Positions 44,351 through 58,969 of a stretch of 64,000 bases of DNA are shown here, piece by piece. This DNA comes from Avena insularis. Its lineage: Eukaryota > Streptophyta > Magnoliopsida > Poales > Poaceae. Location: positions 305,017,132 to 305,081,131 of the forward strand of contig CM042689.1 of NCBI GenBank assembly GCA_023614405.1, read 5' to 3'. How positions within the stretch are numbered: position 1 is the stretch's first letter; the number at the start of each line of letters is the position of its first letter. A program made the position numbers and the translations under genes. The notes beneath the pieces are model-generated. The model saw nothing but the letters and a program-made list of their open reading frames with translations. It was not told the origin of the DNA and made no database searches.

Positions 44351-46839
44351 ATGGGTAGTAAAGTAGGGGAAGTGGATGGTGAGACTACCGCCTCGGTGCC
44401 CATGGATGATCTCAATAACTTGGAAACAAGATTGAGCAGCACCATGGCCAACGAGATCAAACAATTGCAAAAGTTACTTGAGCAACTTGTTAAAGATAAA
44501 GGTGGCTCATCATCCCCTTATCCTCAAGAGGGACTCCCACCATTACCCAAGGAGAATGCCCCGACATCACCCACGAGTAAGGTGGTGGGGGATAATCAAG
44601 ACAACATTAATTCCTCCACAAAAAGGGTTGGTGAGAAGGGAGAGCACCATGACTCTCATGCATGGTTCTCTCCTGACCCTCCAATTCCTCACCCTCATAT
44701 AAACAATAGATGTGACCCACCTAAGCTAGAAGCATCTACTTTTGCTCAATGACAATCTCTAATGAAAACTCATGTGCGCAGCTCTTGCATTGAACTATGG
44801 AACATCATCAAACAAGTACTCTATATTGGGGATCCAAACAACTTAACAAGAAGAGAAATTGTCAATAGTCAACTCAATGCCACCGCCTTGCACATGATTC
44901 AACAAGGATTGGGTACAAAGGATTACCCACACATTGAGAACCTCAACACCGCCAAGGAAGCTTGGGATGCTCTCACAGTGTTGTTTGTTGGGAATGAGAG
45001 CATGAGAAGGAACCGGTATGATGCACTAAGCAATGAAGCCGAAGGATTCTACATGAAGGAAGGTGAAGATCATGAATACATGTACCGTAGGCTCAAGACC
45101 ACCGCCACCGCTTTTAGGAATGTGGGTGCCTCACATGTGGATGATGCTTGGATAAAAAGGAAATATGTGAGTGCACTCATGCCCTTTGAGCCCACTGACT
45201 TGAAGAGCCTACAAGGAATACACAACTACCACCTCATGACCTCCAATGAAGTTATGCAAGAGATGGCCTCTTTCAAGGTTGCCGCCAAGAATGCCAAAGA
45301 TGCCCGTGCTCGAGCCCTTGGAATGAGAAATGTTGTCAACCTTGCATTGAAGGCCAAAGTTGTGGAACATGGGGATGAAGATGATAGTGATGAAGGCCTC
45401 TCCATGAGCCACCCCAATGATGTCAAGATTTCTCATGGTCAATATATGGCTTTCTATGCAAAGAGATTTTGGAAGAACCCCGCCAAGGCCAAGATGGAAA
45501 TGCAACAAAAAAGCAACCCAAATGGGAGAAGAGAAAATGCCACTAAATTGAGAACTTGCTTCAATTGTGGTGACCGCTATCACTTTGTGGCGGGTTGTCC
45601 CTATGAGAAGAGAGAAGATCGTGGGGGTAAACTTGTGTTGAAGAAAACTCCCAAAGCTCCTTACAAGAAACCCTTCATCAAGAAGAATCCCATCAACAAG
45701 AAGTCTGGCGAAATTGTATTGGTCACTCATGAAGAATACTCCTCCGACAATGAAGATGATGAAGAGGAAACATCAAGTGGTATGGATGCTCTAGCCACTA
45801 ATTCTACTCCGACATTCTCACTCTTCGATTCTCCAAATGAGAATACTCCCAACAAGAACGTCACTTGCCTTATGGCAAGAGGAACGGAGGTATCCTCATC
45901 ATCTCACTCCACTCCCTTAGCTAATGTTGAAATTGATGATGAGATATCTCTTGAAGTAAAAAGGGAATTAATTGCTTTCGATGAGTTTGTGACTAACTTA
46001 CAAGGGGAGGACAAGGTACATTTTGGGAACATCTTAGATCAACTTTCCCTGATGTAAGATGTAAACTTGGGAGTGAACACTTGATTGAGTTAGAAGCTCT
46101 AAATAATTCTCTAGAAGAAGAACAAGAGACTAGGATGTCTCTTGAACTAAAACTTGAAGGGCTTGATGAAGCCAATGACATAATTATTAATAGACTCATC
46201 AAGGAATGTGATCATGCTATTGCTAAATATAAAAGGGCTAAAAGGGACAAGATTGAGTTTGGTGTGGTTCATGAAAAACTTCCCGAGGACTTTAGTTTAC
46301 TTAACAAGGCTCACAAGGCATTGGAAAGTGAACTCTTGTCACTCACAAAGTCCCATGAAACGCTTCAAACTCAATTGACCAATATTCCTTCACCTAGTAA
46401 TTTCATTCCTTCTAGTAGTACAACTATTCTTGAAGAAAATGCTAGGTTGAAGGGGGAGCTTGCCAAGGCCGCATTTCCAAAAGGTAACAAGTCCATTGAT
46501 GACCTATTGAGTAAGCAAAGGTCAAATGGTGAGAAAGGGGGCATTGGTTTTGTCTCCAAAGCCAAGAAGAAGAACAACAACAAGAAGAAGGCCAAACCCG
46601 CACAAGAGAAAAACAAAGCCATTATGGATAGTAAGACCACAAGTGGTAAAACTATGTCTCATGATGTTTTTGCGGGAAGTGCTAACCCTCACTATGTTCT
46701 AATGCGTGATTATTATGGTGATGTGTATGCACACTATGTTGGCCCATATGATGGTTATATTGCTTGGTCTATTTGGGTCCCCAAGACCCTTGTTGCTAAC
46801 AAAAGAGGACCCATTGAAAAATGGGTACCTAAAAATTAG
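44351..46839 (+). pseudogene. Sirevirus gag (capsid/nucleocapsid and coiled-coil tail)
   Basis: The frame opens at 44351 (MGSKVGEVDGET) with an early coiled-coil stretch, is broken by a single TGA at 44750-44752, and continues in the same frame to 46057. It contains the gag core of the UBN2 type (AKEAWDALTVLFVGN, YMYRRLKTTATAFRNVG, YVSALMP) and a zinc knuckle CFNCGDRYHFVAGCP (about 45557) of the C-X2-C-X4-H-X4-C type. Near 46035-46050 the frame shifts by one base. A long charged coiled coil (LEALNNSLEEEQETR onward) and a lysine-rich segment (near 46560) follow, ending at 46839. Long coiled-coil gags are usual in Sireviruses and have been linked to partner binding in the cell. Confidence 0.85.
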
Positions 46840-49800
46840 CTTGATATTTTGTAGATATATGCTTCCGGAGGGTCAAAGTGGGTGCACAAGTCATATGACC
46901 GGAAGCTCGTCTATTGTCAAGGATTTAAGGCCAAATGATGATCAAATATCCGTGACATATGCCGACAAGTCAAAGTCTAAGGTAATGGGTTTCGGCAAGG
47001 TAGTGGTTGCTCACGATATTACACTCGTGAACGTCATGCTTGTTGAGACCCTTGGATACAATTTACTTTCAGTCCATGCTCTTGGAAAGATGGGCTTTGC
47101 CGTCTTTGTTGATGATGATATAGTGGTCCTCATGTGGAGCAAGTCTCTCAAGGTCGCTTTCGTTGGGTACGTCGAAAATGACTTGTATGTGGTGGACTTT
47201 ACGGGGCAAACCACTACAAGTGCGATGTGCTTATTCGGAAAGACCGATGTGGGTTGGTTATGGCATCGCCGACTAGCCCATGTCAATATGAGAACTTTGC
47301 AAAGTCTCCACAAGGAGGGCCATATAGTTGGACTAAAAGAAAATGTTTCCTTTGCCAAAGATCGTGTTTGCAGGGCTTGTGTTCTAGGAAAGATGCATGA
47401 TGCTCCCCACAAGCCAAAGAACCGCATCAAGTCAACAAAGATCTTGGAGCTCCTTCATGTGGACCTCTTTGGTCCTCCATCACATGCAAGTCTTGGAGGG
47501 AAGAAGTATTGTTCGGTGATTGTTGATGACTTCTCAAGATACTCATGGGTATATTTCTTCAAATTGAAAAGTGAGACCCAAAAGACCTTCATCGACTTCA
47601 TCAACTTGGTTCAATGTCAATACAATGTCCCCGTGTTGATAATAAGAAGCGACAACGGCACCGAGTTCAAGAACTACACCTTGAATGATTTCCTTAGTGA
47701 TGAGGGGATAAAACACCAATATTCCGCTACATATACCCCTCAACAAAATGGTGTTGCCGAGAGGAAGAACCGGACTCTTATTGAGATGGATAGGACCATG
47801 TTGGCGGAGTTTAAATCTCCATACAACTTTTGAGCCGAAGCCATCTCCACCGCTTGCCATGCATCAAAATGGCTCTACCTCCGCAAAGAAATCAACAAGA
47901 CTCCATATGAAGCCCAACATATCTTACTGTCGGGTGTTCGGTTTTAAGTGTTTCTATCTCATAAAAGGTTGTCGTTTGTCCAAATTCGAGTATAAAGCAT
48001 TAGAGGGTATTTTTGTTGGCTATGGTCTTGAATCTCACACTTATAGAATCTATGATAAGCTCTCCGGAGCCGTCATAGAATCTTGTAGTGTGAACTTCGA
48101 AGAATATGATGGTCCCCAAGGGAGGCGTGTTGATGCTTGTGATGCAGATGATGAAATGCCTCAGGATGCCATAGGAAGAATGGGTGTGGGATATATCCTC
48201 CCCGTTGAGGAACAACCTGTGGCGGATCGAGAAGAACTATGCTCTACTCAAGTGGAGCCCTCATCTTCACAACAACAACATGCTCTATCTACCGAGGTGG
48301 ACAATGACCCAAGACAAAGACAAGCTGTGGACCCTCAACATGTTGATCAAGGTCACATCTCTAGTGAGGAGGAGCTTGATTCATTCTCTAGGATGCCAAG
48401 TGGTGCCAAGTCAATTACTCAAGGAAGATCCATACAAACTGCCTTGAGACAAGCTCAAATCAATGCTAGAAGAGTGTCTGATCAAGACCAAGGTCAATCT
48501 TTTCCTCTTCATGAAGAGAATGACTCCGGTGATGATCAAGGTCAAGTTGATGGTCAAGACGAGGACCAAAATGATGAAGAGGGTCCCCCAAGAAGCAACG
48601 AGGAGATCCACACTCGTCGCGAAGCTAGAACAGATAGGATGTTGGAATTAAGAGACCACTCTCTAGAAAATGTGGTTGGTGACCTAAGGAGAGGCATTTC
48701 GACAAGAGCACAATTGAAGAGGTTTAGTGAACACCAAGCACACATCTCCATGATTGAACCAAAGAAAGTGTGGGAAGCTCTTGAAGATTCAGATTGGTTG
48801 GAAGCAATGCACAAAGAGCTCAACAACTTTGAGAGAAACAAAGTGTGGAAGTTAGTTGAGAAGCCAAAGGATTGCTGCAATGTTATAGGCACCAAGTGGA
48901 TATTCAAGAACAAGCAAGATGAGCGTGGAATTATAGTAAGGAACAAGGCAAGATTAGTTGCACAAGGGTTCTCTCAAATTTAAGGCATTGATTATGGAGA
49001 GACATATGCACCCATGGCTCGCCTTGAGTCCATCTGTATCCTTCTTGCTTATGCGGCACATCATAACTTTAAGTTGCAACAAATGGATGTAGAAAGTGAC
49101 TTTATTAATGGTTCATTAAATGAGTTGGTATATGTAAAGCAACCCCCAGGATTTGAGGATCCCAACTTCCCAAACCATGTCTACAAACTTTACAAGGCGC
49201 TCTATGGGCTCAAACAAGCCCCACACACGTGGTATGAGCACCTTAGAGAGCTGTTGTTTGACCGTGGGTTTGAGGTTGGGAAAATCGATCCCACTCTTTT
49301 TACTAAGAAGGTCAATGGGGAGATTTTTGTATGCCAAATATATGTTAATGATATTATCTTTGGCTCTTCTAACAAAGCTTTTAATGATGAATTCTCAAAG
49401 CTTATGAATAGTAGGTTCCGGATGTCTATGATGGGGAGTTGAGAGTATTCCTTGGTTTTGAGATCAAGCAAGTTAGAGGAGGGACATTCTTCAACCAAGA
49501 CAAGTATACTCAAGATATGCTCAAAAGATTCAATATGCAAGATTTAAATGGAGCTCCTACTCATATGGCTACAAAGACTCATCTAGAACAAAATCCAAAT
49601 GGTAAAGATGTGGATCAAAAGGTATACCGGTCTATGATTGGTTCTTTGCTTTACCTTTGTGCATCTAGACCCGATATTGTGTTGAATGTAGGTGTGTGTG
49701 CAAGATATAAAGCGGTCCTAAAGAAAGCCATTTGATGGCGGTCAAGAGAATCTTTCTATATTTAGTTCATACCCCACATTATGGTCTTTGGTACCCTCGA

Positions 49801-50233
49801 GGGTCAACATTTGATCTTTGTGGATACACATACTCGGATTAGGCTGGTGATAAGGATGATAGAAAATCAAAATTGTATATCACTCTCCACCGCCGAGGCC
49901 GAGTATGTGGCAGCTGCTAGTGCTTGCACTCAATTGCTATGGATGAGGCAAACTTTAAAGGAATATGGTGTCCATTGTGACAAAGTGCCTCTTCTATGTG
50001 ACAATGAAAGTGCCATCAAGATTGCCTACAACCCGGTGGATCACACAAGGACAAAGCATATTGAGATTCGGCATCACTTCATTACAGATCATGTGGCTCG
50101 AGGTGATATTGATCTATCTTATGTGTCAACCAAAGACCAACATGCCGACATATTCACGAAGACACTTGATGAAGCAAGGTTTTGCTATTTGAGGAATGAA
50201 CTAAATATCATAGATTCAAGGAGCTTGACTTGA
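46840..50233 (+). pseudogene. Sirevirus pol (protease, integrase, reverse transcriptase, RNase H)
   Basis: Domains occur in Copia order. In the protease motif at 46874 the catalytic D-S-G position reads Q-S-G (QSGCTSHMTG). The integrase zinc region has HRRLAHVNM...CRACVLGKMH (47260-47395), followed by a DDE core with HVDLFGP, RSDNGTEF and QQNGVAERKNR (47455-47775). Reverse transcriptase (about 48770-49560) has KWIFKNK, QMDVESDF and LYGLKQAP; its catalytic box reads YVND instead of YVDD (about 49340). In RNase H (about 49870-50233) a segment just before SLSTAEAEYVA is missing. Stops occur at 47831, 47944, 48981 and 49440, with frame changes near 47830, 49440 and 49735. Clearly non-functional. 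Confidence 0.88.
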
Positions 50234-51390
50234 TCACCTTGCATTATCACCTATGTCTTGACCCGTATTTGGTTTAGGTGTAGGCATGGATATAGGGGAG
50301 TGCGGTAATAATCGATTGGACTATCCCTCCCCCCATAATGCCAACATTAATGAAAATCAATTCTCTTAATATCATTTTGTGATATGTGAGCTTTATTGAT
50401 GAGTAGTGACTATGAACCCAAGGATAATTCTTCTTGGTGTCATGTCACATACTCTTATATGGTGGCCTCGGCCACCGCCCTCTTCTTAGTGAAGAGTTTG
50501 TTGTTGGATTGTTTTGATTGGTTTTCATCTTTGTCATCTTTTTAGATCTTTTCCCACTCATTGGTTTTTCACAGTACATCCTCTGAATCCCAGGCCTACT
50601 CTCATCTACAAACATGCTCTTCTTGCCACACATTTGTCCAAAAACTTGAATCTGGGGTTTCTGGTCGAAGGGGCCGGAGTGTTCGCCCTGTACCAACCGG
50701 AGTATCCGGCCTAGCCGGACTCTCCGCTTGATACAAACCGGACATTCCGGTCGGGCTGGACTATCCGGCGCATATGTCCCGGACTGTTCGGCCCCTGCGG
50801 TTTCGTTCTGATTATAGAGGTCAGGGAGAAGTGGACGGTTCAGTCCTCCTTCTTCTCCCCAACTCTCTCCTCTTCTCAGACCACTGCCCCCGACCAGGAT
50901 CTCCACCAGGAGGGCTTCTCCACCCCGGATCTTGCCGTTGTCGCCGGCCATTTGCCTCCCCTTGCCGCTGGGATCCTTTCTCCACCGGTGAAGGCCCTCA
51001 TGGATGCTGATATGATGCCCCTTTCCTCTTCATCTCTCGGGTTGGCCTAGATGATTTTTCTTGGGCAATGTCCTACCTAGCTCCATGGATACATCACTCC
51101 TGCGTGCATTATTCCTCCTGGTAGTAGTTTTAGCAATCCCGATCTGTCCCGATTGAACTCACACGCGCAGCCCAAAAATCCACCTAGAATCCAGCCGGAA
51201 TGTTCGACGTGTACGGGCCGGACACTCCGGTCTAGCCGGAATGTCCGACCGGGACACGCCTGACCGACTGTATGATGATTTCAATCTATACCTCTCTAGA
51301 TTTCTTTGACTACTATTTTGTTTATCTCCTGGACAAATGTGCTTACCCCATATGCTATCCCTCTATTCTGATTTCACAGGTGGTTCTCGT
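50234..51390 (+). other. Sirevirus non-coding segment between pol and the downstream gene
   Basis: No credible gene. Two clusters of CCGGA/TCCGG words (50670-50800 and 51190-51270) of the same kind as in the LTRs. Short frames (for example 50774-51010) are of biased composition and not recognised. A leader of the downstream gene is plausible here. Confidence 0.6.
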
Positions 51391-52061
51391 CCTCGCCATC
51401 CTCGGGCTGCCAAGAAGATCGTGAGTCATAGGTTCCGGTATGATGACGAGCGCGACATTCACATTGATCCATCCGTGGTCAGGCAGGCTGCTCGAGACCG
51501 TGCCGCAGCAAAGCATGAGAAGATGAGGTAGCTAAAAAGATATGAAGCCAAGCAGATGAAGTTTGAGTCCTTGACTACTCTAGCAGACTTGGGTACCGAG
51601 GAGTATGTGGAGATGAGGCCCCAAAAATTCTATTCCCTGCCTCGCACCTCAACTGATGAGCGCTTCTGGAGGACTGAGCAAGCCCTACTGTTTTCTGAGC
51701 TCTACGGTACCTTCCAAACACCTACTTGTGCCATGCAGTGGTTGGACCTTGAGAAGCTTCGTGCTCACAAGTACTTTGAGGATACTCTTTGGGTGACTGA
51801 GAAGATGGGCTTGCACACCATCTTTCGGGCAAAAGAAGACTATAATGTTGAGTTAGTCTAGCAGTTCTATGCCACAGTGGTCTTTGGAGACTACTGACAT
51901 TCCTCTTGAGTGTATGTCTGGTACTACCAGGATTCGCTCCAACATGGTTCAGTTTGCTCACATTCTTGGATTGCCTTTCAATCCCAATGGCCCTAGTGGT
52001 ACCCGGATGCATGTACATGGTCATATGATAAGAATTAGCTGGCTCCTATTTATGCTCAGAA

Positions 52062-53954
52062 TGTAGGGGTTCGTAGCATGGAAAACAAAAAATTTCTATC
52101 GCATACAAACAAACAAGCCAAGATCTATCTACTAGATTGTAGCAACGAGTCGATGAAATAACTTACCCTCGAAGATTCCAAAGCGGTTAACGAGAGCAGA
52201 TTCTCGCGGGTGATGTAGTCGTACACTTCCGATCTCAAGATCGCGTAGACGATCCTTCCGGCGCTGCATTCCGGCAGCCCTTCCATGATCGGTCACACGT
52301 TTTCGGCGAAGACCTTCCTCTCCCTTGTTCCAGCAGGCAGCGGAGGTTGTAGCACTCTCCTCGCGATTCCGGCAGCACAACGGCGTGGTACCGGAAGTAG
52401 AGGGGAAATCCCGCAGGGCTTCGCCTTAAGCCGGTGCGAGTATGGTGGAGCTTATGAGAGAGGATATTAGTGGTCTAGTAATTAGACACACCAATTAGAA
52501 GGCTCTAAACCAATTAGAAGGCTCTAAACCGCTGGCTAAAGCAATTAGAAGCTCTAAACCAAAACGGCTCTAAACCGGAGATTTAGAGGTAGAAAGTTGT
52601 GTGTCTAGGAGGGGAGCCCTGCCCCTCCTTTTATGGGTGGGGCGGCGGGGAGGGGAGTCCCTCCCAAGTCGGCCTTGGTGGCGCTGCTTGGGGAGGAGAC
52701 TCCTCCCTCAAGTCGGTTCCCAACTCCTCTTTCTTGTTTCCCACAGTTTCTTGTTTTAGCCGTTTGACTTTCAAACTGGACATTTGACTTTTTCTGTTTT
52801 AGGATTCAAATTAATCCTTTATTTGGGACAGCAAGAACACTTAGTACATGATGCAATCATTCCAATATGTAATGACACATTCATGTACCCCTCCCCCCCG
52901 GAGTGCCGGACAATCCGAACCTTCGTAACATTCCGATGAAAACACGGAATCATTCCCGAACTCAAACGGACTTTCCTTATATGAATCTTATTCTCCGGAC
53001 CATTCCGGATCACCTCGTGATATCCCGGATCCCATCCGAGACTCCGAACAACATTCGGTCTCTTTCTCATAATACCATAACTACTCAAACAACGTCGAAT
53101 CCTTAAGTGTGTCTCCCTACGGTTCGTGAATTATGCGGACATGATCGAGACACTTCTCCGAACAATAACCAATAGAGGAATCTGGAAATTCATATGGCTC
53201 CACATATTTCTCTGATTACTTTGCGATCGAATGAACCACTTACATACGATACCAATTTCCCTTTGTCTCACAATAGTTTACTTATCCGAGGTTATGATCG
53301 TCGGTATCTACGCATACCTAGTTCAACCTCGTTGCGATAAGTACTCTTTTCTCGTTCCCGTGATATGTGATCCATTGTGACCCAGTCAAATGCTTGCAAG
53401 CTAATTTGATGACATTTCACCGAGAGGGCCCAGATTATATCTATCCGTCATATGGATGGACAAATCCCTCTTGATCCATGTGTTTCAACCAATACTTTCC
53501 GAACACTCAATGCCACCTTTATAGCCACCCGATTCGGTGTGGTGTTTGATGTCATCAAAGCATCCATCCGGTAAAGGTGATATGCATGATCTCATGGTCG
53601 AAGGAATTAGGTTACTATGTATCAGAAAGCATATAGCAATTGAACTATTGAAATGACTTGATCTTTATGCTACGCTTATCTATAGGAGTATGTCCATCAC
53701 ATCATTCTCCTAATGATATGATCCTGTTGTTAATAACATCTCTATGTTCATGATCAGGAAACCATGATCATATATTAACCAACAAGCTAGTTTAACAAGA
53801 GGCTTTACTAGGGACTCTTATTTTAGTTTACAAATCACACAAGTATTAATGTTTCCGGTTAATACAATTATAGCATGGTATGTAAACATTTATCATAAGT
53901 GTGAAGATATGATAATAACCACTTTATTATTGCCTCTTGGGCATATCTCCAACA
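52062..53954 (-). repeat. BARE/Angela 3' LTR (nested element)
   Basis: In element orientation it starts TGTTGGAGATATGCCC (at 53954) and ends AACCCCTACA (at 52062), about 1.89 kb. It contains a tandem duplication of about 20 bp ('aattagaaggctctaaacc' twice, about 52493-52535) that the other LTR has once. A TATA-like box (complement 'cataaaag', about 52628) is present. Confidence 0.93.
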
Positions 53955-56900
53955 GTCTCCCACTTGCACTAGAGTCAATAATCTAGTTTCAAATCTTTGT
54001 GTATTCAGCACCTATGGCTTTCTGGTGTTGTATGTACACGATTTCTAGTGGTCAACTGATCTCCGGATCTGACACTTCCAGGTCCGTGTGTAATTGCATG
54101 TCTTTGCGTCTCTACTCATTCTCTAATGAGATGGCTTTGTATAAATTTGGTCTTTCGGTGTGACCTTTAGTTCTTTGGGGTTAAAACATGTTGATAATAT
54201 TGTCGCACAATATATCTTCATAGTATTATCCCACTGTGAACTACACCTAGTTTGATAACAAACTACTTGACACAAATGCCCTCTTTAGCTGCTATTATAG
54301 CAGTCATATACTTAGCCTTTTGTTGTAGTATCTGTCACAATGTCTTAACTTTGGAACTCATCCAAATCCATTATGGAACTCACTTTCCATTATATTGTGC
54401 CACCCTTAGTTTAGATTGAGATAAACTTAATTTGTACTTTGTGACAAAACTAGTATCAATGTAGTACTTTTACAATGAACTAACCATCTATTTGTCACTT
54501 CTACAAATATTATACTCTTAGTTCTTTCAAAAGATCATAAGAATATCCTTACTATTGTCCAATGATCATCTTACGAATCATTCTGGTATATGCTCACAAC
54601 ATTTAGAGCATAGGACATATCTGGATTTGTACATATCACAGTATGATTGACATAAATACTCTTTGTGATTTCATACATCAAGTATCAATCTATACTTGAT
54701 TATTTGTTTCACTTTACCAAATGTCAATACACTTGAATATATCATCAACATTAAACTCATTCAATCCTTTCTGTGCGACAAGAACCTCTCTTGTAGTTTC
54801 TATATTGAACTCATTCAATATCTTGTCTATGTACTTCAGGCACAACCATATTAGCGTCTATTGATGCCAAATATTTGGGTTTTGCCTAAGTTTTTCATCG
54901 GGATGAAATTCTTAATATGTGTTTAATAAAAGATACATTATTTCCAATCAACAATATGTCTTCCACATAATGTATTAGAAACATGTCTTAGCGCTCCCAC
55001 TTAATTTCTTGCAAATGCAAGCATCTCCATCGTCTCTGATGAACTTTTAAACTCCTTTAACAGTTTCATCACAGTGAAGATTCCAACTCCGCTATGCTTA
55101 CTTTAACCATTGAAGTTTGCATATGCTTTTAGCATCCTTTGAATTAACAAAACCCTATGGACCGTGTTATGCACATGTCCTAGGTAACCCTTCTATTAGA
55201 AGAACTTGTTTTGTTTATTCAACTACCATATAATAAAATTATATGTAGTGGTTGCTACACTAATCCATCTAGACTAAATATCGCTATGAAAGATCAGATC
55301 TTGTCATAGTCAACTTTTGAACATTGTTGTGAACTCTTTCCCAACATGTCGACTATTTCATAGATGTGAAACATCCATGTCTATTTATTTATAGATCCAA
55401 ATACGACTGTAAGGTCTTGTACCTTCCCAGAGGGTCTTTCAAGTTCAAATCTTGATCTCTCGTATATGGAACTATCACGGATTTTATGGCTTCAAGCCAT
55501 TTTACGGAGTCAGGGCCCATCATCGCTTCTTTGCATGTAGTCGGTTCATTATTCTCAAATAATGATTCAACCCTCAAATCTTGGTATTTGATTGTTTACC
55601 CGATCTACTTGTTTCAATAGGAACTTAGATCTCCGTGACCACAACCTTTGAAGTACGCGAGCCATGAGCATTGTTTGCTAACTCCGGAACACTTTTCGGC
55701 GCTGCGCAACTTTGCACATACAGCTAAGGTTCTTTTAACCTTATCAAAGTTTCTATTGTCCTCCCACTTAACTTTTCACGAAAAATTCCTTCTCAAAGAA
55801 AATTAACGTTCTAAGCAACAAACACTTTTGTCTCCGGTGTTTATGGAGGAATACTTAACAGTTATACAAAGACAGGTTCATCCGACTTTGGTTGCACACA
55901 TCTTTCTTATGCATAGCATACCAATGTTTAAGAAAGGACAACTTGGGTTTTATCCCAAACCATAACTTTATATGGTGTCAATTCAACGGATTATGATGGA
56001 GCTCTTTTCAGTGGAAAAACGGTAATCTCTAAAGCTTTTAATCTTTAAAATATAATAGCAGTTTTATGAATTATACCTTTGATCTAACCATGTCAAACAA
56101 GGTTTAATTACATACCTCGAACGTTCCATACTCTTATGGTGTTTCAGGAAATGCAAATCCACGGAACGATTCCTTAAATCTTAGGTATTATGCTAAACTT
56201 GTAACTCAAATATCTTCCTTTATGATCTTTATCATAAACTATTTATATTCTTGTTACAATGATTTTGCACTTCATCTTGAAAGTCTTTTGAACTCTTCAA
56301 ATATTTCACACTTCATCCGTATTAAGTAAATATTCATATATTCACTCAAATTTTCGGAGAAAGCACATGAAGTTGAAATCCATCGCTCTTGACTATAATG
56401 GACTTCATACAACAATATGTACAAGTTCCAATAAGCTAGTCCATCGTTCCCTTTTGGCCTATGAACGAAGTTTTAATTATCTCTAGGAAAGTTTCACAAG
56501 CGTCATTTGATCAAAAACAAATAGACTCCAAAATTCCATCCATATGGATTTTCTTCATGTTTTCTTTCCAATATAATTTAAACGGCGATGTCACTTCCTA
56601 AGTGATCTTTCAATCAATTTGTCTTTCGACATTTTTAGCACTAGTTTTATGGATGTGATGTCTCCAACGAGATTTGCGAATCATCCATCTTTTATGGATT
56701 ACGGCAATTATTTGAACAACCCTTTTGTTCTCATAATACCTGATAAAACAAATCTTTGAAGGCAAGCTTTGATGTTTAACGAGCAACACAATAACCCTTT
56801 ATTTTGTTCTCGATGAACATCATCACATATTCTTTTGCTAGTTACTTAGGCCATTGTAGTTCATGAATTGTGTTGTTTCGTATGACGATTCACAACAACA

Positions 56901-58969
56901 AATTCAGTATCAAATACTTAAGAACCACATTGTTTAACAAGCAAAGAATATAGCCATAACATGTATATCATCTATATACTTAAACTGAACAATTCTAGTC
57001 TTTTCTTTTCTGCCATATATTTATGAGATTCTCTTTCAGTATTTTCTTTTCTGTTTGAAAGAATCTATCAACATCAATAGTGGAGTCATATATATGACAC
57101 ATAATCCAAAGCGTGTATAATTAAATACCAATGTCTTTGGACTTGCACTTTGAAGTAGATCACCATCATCAAATGTTTGGTGTTCTTCCAAATTCCTTTC
57201 TTTAGTAATCTCTTGGTGTAGTAAATATTTTACCTACATCAAATATTCACCCTTATCATGGAATTATCCATGATCAAGCTACTTTTAGCTTATAAAGATG
57301 AATCGCAAGTATAATGTTGCTCTCCAAAACCTTTTGAAGGATTAGGACAACTAGTGTCTCCAACCTTTTGCAAATTCTCATCAAATATGAGAACATGACT
57401 TTTGCCATATTATACTCTATCATGTTGCAACCAAAACTTTGTTTCAGATATCACAATATCTTCCACACATCATGGTTTCTGAAACAACTCTTTCAGATCC
57501 TAGATAACCTTGATATTAAGAGAATCCTTTGAATATCAAGAATCATGGAGACAAACATGATACTTATATACTAACACTTGGAATTGTTACTCTTGATTTA
57601 ATACTAATTATTAAACTTCATGGAGTAACTGGAACTTACTGAAAGTTTGCAATAGAACTTTTAATCTTTAGATTAACACTTCAAAACAATACGATACCAG
57701 TTCGTAAAGTAACTAACCAGAATTCTATAGTTCTATCATCTCAATTATAACTAGGCGCAAGGTGGTAAACGGATGCCAATGACTACAACAACTATGCAAA
57801 TTCACTTTGATTTAGTTTATGATAAATTGAGTTCTAATTAATAATTAAATTAATCTAGGTGAACTCCCACTCAAAACAATATCCCTCACATTGTTTTAGT
57901 GATCACACGAACCAAATCCACCACATCAAACCGATCATCACGAGAGTTGATATAGCTTCAATGGCGAACAATCAACATGTTCATCCTATCTACTATATGA
58001 CTCATGCTCTACCTTTCGGTAATCTGTGTTCCTGAGGCCATGTCTGTACATGCTAGGCTCGTCAAGATCAAACCTCAGCTTCCGCATAAGCAAATCTGGC
58101 TTGCTTACGTTGTATACACTTGCGGAATCTAACACACCCGATCATCACGTGGTGCTTCGAAACAACAAGCTTTAGCAACGGTGCTAACTAAGGGTGAACA
58201 CTTAAGAACTTGAAATTGTGTGCTTGAGGGATCATCTTATAATGCTACCGTCGTCTACTAAGCAATACAAGATGCATAAAGGATTAACATCACATGCAAT
58301 TCAATAATATGTGATATGATATGGCCTTTCTTCTTTGTGCTTCCGATCTCCATCTTCTAGCACGAACATGATCTCCATCATCACCGGCATTGCATCAAGG
58401 TCAATGACGCTTCTCCATGGTTGTCGTCCACCGGCTTCAACTATTACAACTACTTTGAATAGACACGCGGGTCTTAACATAAATTAAAGACAACCATATG
58501 GCTCCTGCCGGTTGCCAACTTACAATAAGGAACATTGCATACATCATATATAATCACAATCATGGCCATATCACATCACTGCACACCCCTGCAAAACAAA
58601 GTTAGACGCCTCTACTTTCTTTGCATGTTTTACGTGGTTTGGGGCTTTCAATAAATGTCGTTCTAACTTACGAACATGAACCACAACATTGATACTAGTA
58701 TTGTTAATCACCCGTTGTAAATTGGATCTTAACTATGCTAGGAGAAAGCAGGCACCATAAAGCCAATTATGCAATACAAGTTGCATGTCATGCGTTGAGA
58801 AAGTCTCATGAACGATGTCTTGTAAGGTTAGCCAGGTCCGCTTCATCCCAACATACCGCAAGATGCAAAGTACTCACGAAGCAATCGACAATAAAAGCAT
58901 CAACGCCCACAATGACCATTGTGTTCTACTCGTCTGTGAGATCTACATATAGACACGGCTCGATACCAC
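53955..58969 (-). pseudogene. Decayed internal region of the nested BARE/Angela element (leader, gag, pol)
   Basis: Sense is the minus strand. The 5' leader (about 58970 down to 58200) still resembles BARE leaders ('gacgacggtagcattataag' on the minus strand near 58250). At 55577-55389 a short frame keeps the start of reverse transcriptase (NNEPTTCKEAMMGPDSVKWLE), and the palm region can be followed around 55000-55090 in broken frames. Everything else is interrupted by frequent stops; the longest open stretch of any kind is a 79-codon antisense frame. The order leader-gag-pol-purine tract is as expected, but no protein can be made. Confidence 0.75.

Noticed and set aside
45209..45730. Minus-strand frame of 173 codons within the Sirevirus gag
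   Set aside because: It is the antisense shadow of the gag core and zinc knuckle, which are clearly coded on the plus strand.
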